From: Lineus longissimus
Lineage: Eukaryota; Nemertea; Pilidiophora; Heteronemertea; Lineidae
Reading direction: 5' to 3'
NCBI RefSeq assembly: GCF_910592395.1
Contig: NC_088322.1
Coordinates: 10,471,431 to 10,535,430, forward strand
Length of the DNA stretch: 64,000 nucleotides
This document shows positions 12,501-24,500 of this stretch, one piece after another. The notes below the pieces were generated by a model, which was given only the letters and a program-made list of their open reading frames with translations, was not told the DNA's origin and ran no database searches. The translations under genes were made by a program, and so were the position numbers. Positions within the stretch are counted from its first letter, which is position 1. The number at the start of each line of letters is the position of its first letter.

Positions 12501-15500
12501 AGCCGTGCTCAAAGCTGTGTTCAATAGCGAGTCCACACCCGAGATCAAATGGATGAGGAACGGTGAAAAAATTGTGCCCAGCGACCGAATCAAAATAGAC
12601 AATATTCGTGATAAGACGACTTTGACAATCAGGGAGTGTGAACAAAATGACATTGCGAAATATACGGTGAAGTTGGAGAATGATGCAGGTGTTGTGACGG
12701 CGTCTGCTTCTATCAATGTGGAGGGTGAGTAGATATTGACGACTATCAAATTTGTCGGTTTCTTATGGTGTAGTTTGGAGAAGATTTAGGAAAAGTTATA
12801 ATTTATCCAAAAATAATGTTTTTCATGATGAGAATGGTGATAACAAAAGATGCTCATTGGGAGTTTTTCAATGAATAGTTAAGTCAAAAAGGTTTGGAAA
12901 ATCTTCAATTATAGATCCAAACAGGTGACATTCTCTTGAGAAACCTAGATTAACCTACATTTTAATGCCCATTTTATCCAGTGTAAAACCCAGTATTGTG
13001 ATATGCCGCTGTTTTCTGACATTCCCTTCAAAAGATTGCAAGGCATGTGAAGTCATGTAAGGTACTGCTGAAGGATGCAAGTAATGTCTTAGGTGGGTCA
13101 TGACATAAAAACAAAGTGTTGAGAGTTAAATGATGTTATATCAAGAGTGTCGGCGCTAATTTCCCAAATTGCTGCATGTTTGCATCTGGTTTGCCTTTCT
13201 ATCTTTGAAAAAAGCGCATCATCATCCTCTGTCCTTTTCCACAGACATTCCTGAACCTCCTTTTGGTAAGCCCTCTTGCTCAAAGATTGCCAAATCCTCA
13301 CTAGTCTTGACATGGTCCGGCCCAACGTACGATGGTGGCTGCTCGGTCAACAACTACAAAGTCGAGATGACGCTCAGTGAGAAGTTTAAGGACAATTGGA
13401 AGGTGCTGACCTCTAACTGCAGGGTGAGTATATAGCTGAAGTACACAGTTTATTATTAGCCTATCATAACAAAATAGGCCTACTCAAACTATACATGGGT
13501 GCGATTGTGAGTTAATCAGCATGCTTCTTTTCAAAACGAGATCCACAAAACGTTACAGAAGTAATGAAATAGATCTACAAACTAAACCAATCCCGGTGAA
13601 TTACATTTTCGACTTATGCTTATTCTGACTCATTCCACCCGCAGAGCACGTCCTACCATGTGAAAGACCTCGAGGCCAACAGGACGTACAAGTTCCGTGT
13701 AATGGCCGAGAACAAACATGGCTTCAGCAAGGCGTCGGATGAGTCTGACCCCGTCCTCGTTGGAGAGAGGAAAGAATCTGCAGCTACTGTCGATGAGGAT
13801 GATAGTAAGTAGAATTAATTATTCATCTTTCAGGTAAATTTGGTTTTGATAACAGCATCCTTTATATTTGACTTTTAATTTGATCGAAAATGGCATTCGT
13901 ATCTGTTGTTGTTTTTTTCTGATCTGTCAACGCAAATTCCTGCATTGTCGGGGTAGGACTGTATAATTACTCAACTCTAACTCTTGTAATTCAATAAAAC
14001 TGTCTATATTCATCTTCTCATCATAATATTCAGGTTTCTTTTCTTCATGTGCTCACAGCATCTCAGATGTCCTCCATCATTTTTTCTCAACACACTCCCC
14101 CCAGTGCTGCCACCTATGCTAATTACCTTGAACTACAGTGTGTCCCAAAAAACTAAACTTATACAGGTTGTCCCAATGCGACATACTCCCCTCTGAAATC
14201 TGAGCACCGAAAATTTCACGCTTACTGCAACACTGGCTAAAATATTGAAACGAATTATGCGAAATACCAACTGGCAAATATCGCTTGAACTATTCTCTCT
14301 ACTCGTACTCCACAATTCGAATAAAGTATTTACTAAGTGAACGAAACCCTTAGTTGTATTTTCTTGTATATGTTGTAGTTCTCAATGCTCATAGAATGTC
14401 TCTAGTCACAATACTCCACTAACATTGGCTAATCTGGATCTGAATCGCTTTCAACATCCTCTGGCACAATGGTGGTCTCCAATAGCCTCAGCTTCTGTAC
14501 TGGACGTCTCATCAATCCCGATTTCGTCTTCACCAGTACTGAGCGCACAAGACCGTCTCGTCCTGGAAAGATCTCCTCCACTCTTCCAAGCTTCCAATCC
14601 AGCTTCCTGGTGTTGTCCTCAGCGACTAGAACAACGTCTCCCTCATGAAGGTTATCTCGAACCTCAGTCCACTTCCTCAGTTGGTTCAGCTCAGTCAAAT
14701 ACTCCTTCGTCCATCGATTCCAAAAGATCCTTGACAGGTGCTGATTATAGGCCCATCTCTTGCTCACTGCGACGGTAGTATGGCCTGCCAATGAGGCATC
14801 AGGCAGAACTTGTAGGCTCCGGCCAATCATCAGGTGTCCTGGAGTGATAGGCGACCAATCCTCTTTGTCTGCAGAGACACTAGTCAGGGGTCTAGAATTC
14901 AGTTGTGCTTCGATGTCCGAGAGTACAGTCTGCATCTCAAGGTATGTCAGGTGTGCTTTCCGAAGCACTCTCCTCAGTGGTTTCTTGACGCTTTGCACGA
15001 GTCTCTCATAGAATCCTCCGTGCCATGGGGCTCTCTCCGTGATAAAACGCCATGTTATTCCCTTTCCTGTTATCTCCTCATTAAGCTTGTTCTTTCCATT
15101 CTTCTGTTTGTAAAGAATCCTCAGCAAGGTGTCTGCCTTTTTGAATGTCTTTGCGTTGTCAGAGAGAATGAATACACATTTCCCTTTGCGATTCATCATG
15201 CGCTGCAGCCCAGCCATGAACTCTTCTGTAGTAAGATCTGGTGTGAGTTCCAGGTGCACTCCTCTAGTCACCATACACGTGAAGATCAGAATGTAAGCCT
15301 TCGTTGTCTCATCTCTGGACATCTTAACGTATAAAGGTCCTGCATAGTCTAATCCTATGTGCGTGAAAGGAAGACTCATGCTCACTCTTTCCACAGGCAG
15401 CGGCGCCATCTTTTGCTCAATCTCCTCTGGATCCTTACAAGCCTTGCACTTGTGAAGAATGCGTCTCACTTCCTGTCTCCCATGAATAAGCCAGTACTTG

Positions 15501-18500
15501 TTTCTCAAGAAAGCCAGGGTTTGTGCTGGTCCTGTGTGTAGGTTAATCTGGTGGTAGTACAGAACTAACTTATCCACAAATCGGTTGTGAGCAGGCAAGA
15601 TGATGGGATGCTTAGTTTCCTCCGGCAATGGGGCGTAATGAAGACGACCTCCCACTCGCATCACTTGATCCTTCTCGTCCCACTCTGGGCTCAATGGAGC
15701 CAGTTTACTCTCCATGGTGACTTGTCGTCCGGCTTTCAATTCCTCAATATCCTCCTGATACTTGAGCGATTGAGCCCATCTGATCCAGTGCAGCTCCTCC
15801 TGACGTCTGTCATTGAGAGTTGTTCCTGGAATGCTTTTCTCCTTGTCAGTTTCTCTCCCCTCGTTTTGATCTCTCCCCTCCTTTCGGGACCTATGGATCC
15901 TAATCCAACTCCTCGCTCTGCTCATTACCCTGATGAACTTCTGGTATGATGAGAATTTCTCAATGTATTTCTCAGCAGCAGCAATATCCGTCTTGGCTAC
16001 AGCAGCAATACCAATCTGACGAAGTTTGGGCTTGGCTTTCGAGTCAGCTATTTCCTCATCCTCCTTCTTGCTCTTCTCTTGTTCTGGCCACTGTTCTTCA
16101 CTTTCAGTCAGGAAGGATGGACCATTCCACCACAATGAAGATTCAACCAGATTCTCAGCAGTAAGTCCTCGGGAACAAAGATCCGCAGGGTTCCATTTTC
16201 CTGGAACATGTCTCCAGTTGCAGGGTGGCACTAAGTTCTGAATCTCAGCTACTCTGTTTGCGACAAATGTTTGCCATTTGTATGGTGGCTTGCTTAACCA
16301 GTGTGTGACAACCTTGGAATCTGTCCAGCAATTCACTGAAGCAATCGGAAGCTTGAGCTCTCTTTCCACATACTTTGTTAACCTTGCTGTCACCAGTGAT
16401 GCCATGAGCTCCAGTTCCGGGATGCTCCTCCTCTTTCCCAGGGGTGCTACTCTGGTCTTTGAGCTGAGTAGAGCAACGTGACGTCTCTCAGTTGAATCCT
16501 GGCTAGTCAAATAGACCACTCCTCCGTATGATGTCTCACATGCATCTCCAAAGCCGTGTAGGAAATATACTGGATCCTGGAAGTCAGCAGGCACAATACA
16601 CCTCGGTATCTTGATGCTGTCCAGTAGTGTCACTTCAGATTTCCAGCGTTTCCACTCCTCCTCTATCTCCGATGGTAGCGCGTCGTCCCATCCTCCAGTT
16701 GTGACCCATGATTGTTGGAAAATTTGCTTAGCCTTGAGTACAAAGGGCGATAGCATGCCAAGTGGATCATAAATCCGATGGAGTTGTTTCAACACACTTC
16801 TCCTGGTCTCGATCTCCACATCCTCCATTTTGTCAACAAATGAGAACATGAGAACATCCTCCTTGGGTCGATATCTGACTCCCAGCGCCTTTGTTGAGAT
16901 CTCTTCGCCAACCATCTTCTCTGTGAGCTCCGACGCGATGTCTTCCTTGGCAAGACCTGACAAAACTCCTGGTTTGTTGGATAGAAACTTCCTCATGTTC
17001 CATTCCGGGCTCAGAATCTCCTTCAGTCCAACTGCCAACTCCGCCACCTCATTATCCTCCTCATCTCCACTCAAAATATCATCCACGAAGATATTCTCCT
17101 CAATCTCTGCAGCAGCTTTTGGGTACTCCTCACGATGTGCCGCGACATGATCTAGCACAGTTTTGATGCTTGAGAATGGCGAAGACGTTAATCCGAAGGT
17201 GACTGTGGTCAATCTGAAAACTTCCGGCTCCTTATCCGTGTCCAAGTCTCTCCATAGGAATCTCTGGCTATCTCGATCTATCTCGTTCATACTTACCTGG
17301 AGGAACATCTTTTCGATATCCGCTATCAATGCAATTCTGTGGCGCCTGAATCGCATCAAAACTCCAGGAAGGTCAGGTTGCAGGGCAGGTCCTGGTAATA
17401 AGGTGTCGTTGAGTGATACTCCATCCCGGCCTCTCATCGATCCATCGAAGACGATTCTAACCTTTGTTGTCGTCTTGTCCTCTCTCACTACTGGATGATG
17501 GGGCAAGTACCACACACTACGATCCTCCGGCTCCTTTTCCTCACTCACTCGTTCCGCTCGACCTTTCTTGATCAACTCATTGATTTGCTCCTGGTATCTC
17601 GCTGACAATGTAGGATCCTTTTTCAGTCTCTGCTCCAGACTACCAAGTCTCCTCATTGCTTGTTGTTTGTTTGATTTCAGAATTTTATCCTTCCACTCCG
17701 GATGTTTCAACAATCCTGTCTCATAACCATCCTTGATCTTGATTGTTTTCTCCTTGTGCTGTCTCAGGGCTTCAGTCTCAAGCTCTGAGAGGTGCTGGTT
17801 TTTCTCATTTGGTAGGATCCCTATGTGCTCCGTCTCCCAGTGCTTGGTCGCGATGTCTATCTCGCTGGACAGTTGAAATGTTGAATGATTGACTGGCAAC
17901 GTTGTGTGGCTTTCCTGATCAGCGGGACAGGTTCCGGACACGATCCAACCAATGTGACTCCTCTGCGCTGAAAGACTGTTTCCTGATCCAAAGACTCTCT
18001 TATCCTGTAAGATTTTCATTGAATCCTGGATTCCTAACAGAACATCCACCGATTGACGTTTTCTCGGGAACTCATCAGCTATCTGGAGGTCTCTCAGCTG
18101 TTCAATCTTTGACAAATCCTCATTGACTTCATTGATATCAGCACATGGATTTTCTAGAACATAGGCGATGATTTCGAACGTCTCTCCCTTCCATTTGGGT
18201 AGTATGCTCGACAAATGAAACTTGACTCGTTGGGTATCAAGTGTCATGACCTTTCCTCCTGCTAAGGTAAACTCTGCTGCAACTGGTTGACCATGCAGCT
18301 GCAAACTCCTTGCCATTCGCTTGCTGACAAATGTGGCTCCACTCCCTGAGTCAAAGAGAACTCGTCCATGTGCGACTGCATTCCTCGACTCCAATTTCGC
18401 TAGGCCTGTCTGTAACAGTACTTCACCATCTGTCTCTCTGGCTTTCACGAAGTAGTGGGGTGATTTCACGGTCTCCTCAGGCTTGTTACCATCTCCACTT

Positions 18501-21500
18501 GTCTCCTTTTCGCTCGATGTTTCCTGGTTGCTCCCAGTCTTGTTTCCTCCTTGCTTGTCGAAATGTAAGAGTGTGTGATGCTTCCTCGAGCAATTCTTAC
18601 AGCTAGATGACCGACATGCATCCACAAAGTGAGTAGTCCGCAAGCAGTTGAAACATGCCTTTGACGCTTTCACTTTCTCAACTCGCTCTGACACAGGCAT
18701 CGACTTCACTGTTGGACAACTTGATGAGAAGTGCCTAAGTTGACAGAATATGCACGATTCCTCCTTGTTGGGTTTCGGTGTCCTCTGAGATATCTGAAGA
18801 GCATGACCTGTAGGCTTCTTAGATTCCTTCTGGTAATCCTTAACCCACTTCTTCTCTTTCTCCTTCTCCTTCTCGGGTTTATCTCGTTTGCTTGGCTCCG
18901 TTCGCCTCGCAACCTTGACGGCATCTTGCAGCTTCTCCAAAAGAGTGTCGAAACGTATCGGTAATTCCGACGTCGTCCCCATCGACTTCTCCTCTTTGAT
19001 TATCTCTCCATCCCATTTTTTGAGAAGTCCCTTTGGCAGTTTTGGTCGGACAAGGGCTGTAAAGATCCAGCTTGCCCTTACCACGTGTTTGTCATCTTCT
19101 GTTCGTTTCATGATGTAATTCCAGTTGGAATTAAGCAGGTTGTAGAGAGAATCAAGATCCTTTGCTGAGGGCGAACTGACAGCAGGCACTGCAGCAATCT
19201 CGTTCACTGCCTTCTGGATCTTTGTCAACACATCTCCGTACCTATTCTCCAAAAACTCAAGGATGTCATCTGAACTTGGATCCTTTAGTCCACTGATGAG
19301 TTTGGATACCTCTCCATCAACTAATGATATGACTATGTGGGTCTTTTCCACCTCGCTATAGCCTGGTTTTTCTAATTCAGTCTCTACCAGTTGTTTCCAC
19401 TGGTCAAACAACTCGACATCACCTTTGAATTTCGGTATCTGAACATAACGCTTCTTGTGCGATAAGGTCCCTAGAATCCTTTCTAACTGATCACCAGAAA
19501 TTCCTGTTTGTACTGATTCCAGGGTCTCCTTCATGGCGGCGGCAAAGTGCTCAGGTGTGAAAGTATCACTCGACTTCTCCGACGGGGTACGCCTCTCCTT
19601 CTCAGCATCCGCTTGCAGTTGTTGAACCATGGCAGAAATGTCGTAGTACTGGGTGCGATACCTCTCCTCTGACTCAGTCTCAACTCTCAAGGCTTCATCG
19701 TTCAGTTTCCCTAAATCAGGATGGAAGTCCACCTCAGTCTGTACGTCCTTCAATTCACCGTAGACCGCATTCAGCTCTTCCATGGCATTACCCGTTTTTC
19801 GCACGGCTGTCTCAAACTGGGTAACGCGATCTCCTTTGTCGTACAAGTTACATGCTTCCCTGTAATACCTTGTCACAGTGTTTTCCTGTCGAGTGTACTT
19901 CCCGCGACATATTTTGCGTTTATCACACAGTGATTGCAAGGTTGGTGGTTCACCCATGGTTGCAGTTTTACTCAAAACTCAAAACTCAAAAAACTCAGAT
20001 CTCAGAGAGAATGACTGAAATAAGCACAGTAGCAATCTAAACCCTTGGAATTTCAGCCAGTTGATAAATTCCCTGTGTCAATATGACATGAACTCAACCC
20101 TGTAGTATCATGAACAGCATAGAGGGCAGCACAAGAAATTTCTCAAACCCCAGATAAACTCAGATGAAACGTTGCAAAATAGAACCTTAGGAAAAGTGTA
20201 GCTGTGAACACATGAAAGCGACAATACAAAATGGTAGCATAGAAGTTGGCTTGAAATGCAACTAAAATATGCAAGATGAATTGGCACTGCTAACACCGTA
20301 CACGTTGGGTGTTATGAACTCGCAAAGTGATATTCCAAGTTTCACCAAGGCCTACTCATAAGCATGACAACGTAACAACAACTCGTGTGTTCTACTCAAG
20401 AAAGACGCAAATTCTCCACTTAACACTGATGTGGTAAACTTGCTAACACTGTAAGGTCACTCAAAACCCACAGTGAGACTCTAAACTCAACTCGATGTTG
20501 GCGTGTAGCAAGGTCAAATTACAACCTGTAACTGCAGCGAAGATTCTCAAACTCAACTCAAGTTAGTGTGCAGCAAGGTCAAATTACAACCTGTAACTGC
20601 AGCGAAGATTCTCAAGACCAAATACAGCTTTTAGTCAGAAGAAATACTCATAACTCGTAGTATGCAGTAGGTCAACTTACAACCTAAAGCATAGACTCAT
20701 GTGGTGATTCTAGTACAAAGGCCTACTCAAACCTAGACTAGATGCTCAAAAACTCAAGACACAGTTACAATGTACATGTACAATGAAATCCCACAGTAAA
20801 AGGCCAACTTCTATACCAAATACTAGGCAAAGTTCATAAATTTACTCAATATCTGAAAGAGAATTCAAATATTAGTTCATGCATATCATGTGTGTGACAA
20901 CAATGCACAAAGCTGGAATGTAGCAGTCCTTGGAAGATGGTGACTCGCTAACTCGGTAATGTCTCTTGGAATCAGAGGCTGGTGCTCGGTTCAAACAGTT
21001 CAGTTCATCAATGCAGCACGGCATGGACATCGGATGACCTTGAACTTGGGTGGAAGTGTTACTCGGATATTGAGCATAAATTGACGATGCTCAAAGATGA
21101 CGACGATGCTAACAGCTATCGACGATTGCTCGATGTTGAGAACGACAGTTCTCACACAGGGACGAGGAACGAAGAAACTCGTTGATCGTCTGGCTTTTGA
21201 GAACACAATTACTCGACAGTGTTCTCCGACTCGACTCGTTAGACGCTCAACACACTCTTGTGTAGGATCACATCAGCCACGAATTTGGCAAATGATGTGC
21301 GAATGATGCTCATCGACGATGTACCAGCTACTCGACAATGCTGGGATGTTGAGAACACGACAACTCGACAGTGTTCTCCGACTCGGTGACTCGACGAAAC
21401 TCAAGCGTTGGTGGGATCAGCAACGACAGGAATTCGACAATCCGCGACCATCGATGTGACATACAACTGGACTTTGAATGTCACTTGACTCTTCCTCAGC

Positions 21501-24500
21501 ATGCTGCCTGTGCTCAAAGCTCACTCGGATTTGAACTGACGTGGTGTTCCAAAATCCAAGGTTGATGGAGGGACAGCACAATTAATGTTCTCTTGTCGTC
21601 TTAACGGCATCCAAATTGCAACAGCAGTCCTTCATTTGGATGATTTCAGCATGCATATGCATTTGCACTGAGCAGCATACTAGCATAGGCCAAATGCACA
21701 GGCCAACTCTGTACAAAATGTACATGGATAGCACATGGTTTCTCACTTTTTACAGTTCTCAAATGTCACCTCACTGCTCCACTATCCGGTCGGTAAGAGA
21801 CCTAATGTCGGGGTAGGACTGTATAATTACTCAACTCTAACTCTTGTAATTCAATAAAACTGTCTATATTCATCTTCTCATCATAATATTCAGGTTTCTT
21901 TTCTTCATGTGCTCACAGCATCTCAGATGTCCTCCATCATTTTTTCTCAACACACTCCCCCCAGTGCTGCCACCTATGCTAATTACCTTGAACTACAGTG
22001 TGTCCCAAAAAACTAAACTTATACAGGTTGTCCCAATGCGACATGCATCAAGTCCTTCCAAGACTGCATGATGAAAAGAAACCACCCACCAGCCTCTGAT
22101 GTCATGATCAAGAAATCCTGACACTGCATTGAATTACCTTCATAGTCCAGTCAGAATATGAAAACCTCATTCAATCCTAAAGTCTCTTTGGCTAATTCCC
22201 CTTATAAGCTCTCTTTGGCTGATTCCCCTGAAGGTCTCTTTGGCTGATTTGGCATATGTTTCAACAGAACAGTTCAATACTACGCCAATAAAACCTTCAG
22301 TTGCAATTGACTTGATGCATTTTGATAGGAGTTTTGTATTCATTTTTTGACTGGACTATCAGTTAACTTGTGCAAAGATTAGCATTTATCTCTGTTCCTC
22401 CCTACTAATCCTGTTTGTTGCACCACCAACCCTCAACTGTTTCAGATTGTTTCTAACATCTAACGCTTCTGTTCTCTAGTTTACTACGGTCTGATCTTAA
22501 AGCGACCGAGTCTGTGGGATAACGCGGGCCACGAACTTGACCTAAGCTTCAATACATCATGTGGTAATTGAACATTTTAGCTGCCCTTCCTGGCTTGTGC
22601 ATGTAGAAATGGTAGCACCTATCACACAAACCCAAATCCATGAATCCCGAGATTGTTTGAATGTCGACAAACTGTGGCCCATTGACCAGTAAATTTTCAA
22701 ACTATCCAAAGTTATCCACATTGAAAACCTTATTAGCGGTTAGTAGATCATCCTCCAAACTTGAAATTTTCTTGGTAATGGTGAAAGGATTTGAAACCCG
22801 CCTCGAGGTACTGGTTGTTTCACCACACACTGCAAGGGTGGAACTTCAGTCTGCCAAAACTGGGGCCAAAACCGAGGCATTGGACAAACTGACTGCTCTA
22901 CTTGTGCAGTGTTTGGTGAGGCAACCAATACCGACTGTAAAAGGTATAAATTTCTAAAACACTTCAAACTAATCATCAAAAGTCTGATTTTGTCTCTTCC
23001 GTGCACAAACCCAAGCAGTTATGGTTGCCTATAACTATTACCACTGCTACTAAAATGAGGCACAGTGCATTATACACTGTGCTAAAATGCCACCACAGTG
23101 TTTTAGAATATTGCATTTTACCCTAACCCAACACATAGTATGTTTCCTGTAAATTGTCTACCTTCATACCTTTACATGATACATACATCACTTGTAAACC
23201 AATGAGTGCTTTCCTTGTAATTCTACTCCCTTTGTATGGAACAGTCACATTTCGACTTTAATAGGCAAATACCCATTGGACAGTGATCACAGATGCCCTT
23301 TGATGATGGTAAATACAGTATCTGTCCACACTTTCAAAATATTTTCAATGATGATGTCAAAGTCTTGTGTTCAGAAGCTTTTCCTTCTTCTTTTTGAATG
23401 CATGCTCAAAGTGCCTGCAGAATATTTCTCTAAATTCAAGATGCAGCTTCTTTCTGCCTATTTCATTCTACTTAAGATTTTATATATGGCATGCTGTAAC
23501 ACTTGTCTCAGATACTCACCAAAACAGGATATATGCCTATATCCAGTCCAGAAAAGTCCAGGGCCTGATTGTTCAAACAAGTTGTGTCAGTGATGCCGGC
23601 ATTAAATCTAAGGGCTCAGCTGAAGGAGGTATCGCCAACACCAGCGTTTGTGACAAAATTTGTCTTGAACAACCAGGCTTTGATTACTTCAGTGTGCATG
23701 AAAGTTAGGTGGAAACTGTTGCAAATGTGGCAAACTTTACAATTTTCACAGGCTTTGGAATAATTTCGCCAATTGCAACTGACGACAAAGCCTGGTAAAT
23801 GTGGGAAATTGTCACAGTTTCCTACTGTTGAAGTCGGACCTCGCTGCCATGTCCTTTCTGAACATGTAGAAGATGGATTCGCTAAAAAAAGAAAAAAGTC
23901 ACCAAAAGATCCTGTTCCGTGTGTACAAACTGTTGCCAGTTTCGGTCGTCTTTGGAATATCCCTTTAACTTCCATTTCTCATTTCAGGTGATGACGCTGT
24001 ATTTGAATCTGCAGCTGTTGAACTCAAGAAAGCTAATGTGGATGACTTCTACGAGAAGAAAGATCTGCTTGGAAAGTAAGTTTGGTTCCGAAATGATTTG
24101 CTGGTGGAAATGTTGCAGTAGAGGTGGTTGAAAAGAGAGCTGCTGGAATATGTGAAAGTCGGGTCAGGGGCCCAGCGGTTGGAGTGAAGGTCTCATATCC
24201 AGCCAGAAGTGAAGCTTGGGAGGATTTCTACCATTAATCTCTGTGCCCTCCCTGTAAACTTCACATACTTCTCTACCCGGAGTATGCCTTAAGCTTTTCA
24301 GAGACAAAATCTTCTCCAACCCGATTATTCTAATTCTTTACACTGTCATTCCAGGGGTAGATTTGGTCAAGTCTTTGAAGTGATTGAGAAGTCCACTGGT
24401 AAATCCTTTGCGGCGAAGTACATGAGATATCGGGCTGCAGATAAGGCAGAAAAAATGGGAGAGATCAACCTCATGAAGGAACTGAATCATCCGAAACTAT

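Larger units (their letters stand above)
13946..22043 (-). mobile_element. Complete BEL/Pao LTR retrotransposon (8098 bp)
   Basis: The element is bounded by 238-bp LTRs that I read as identical, 5'-TG..CA-3', with a 5-bp TGCAT duplication on both sides. Between them lie a polypurine tract beside the 3' LTR, one long Gag-Pol frame on the - strand and a 1.85-kb 5' leader. It sits antisense in the MYLK intron 13805-23987. Identical LTRs and an intact frame indicate a very recent insertion, perhaps still mobile. Domain order protease - RT - RNase H - integrase plus the Pao-type RT and C-terminal domain set it apart from Gypsy and Copia. I see no separate env-like gene. Confidence 0.96.

Noticed and set aside
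19958-19975. Longer BEL/Pao start at a TTG codon
   Set aside because: Six codons upstream of the first ATG, without an ATG. The ATG at 19957 has a good context (ACCATGG).
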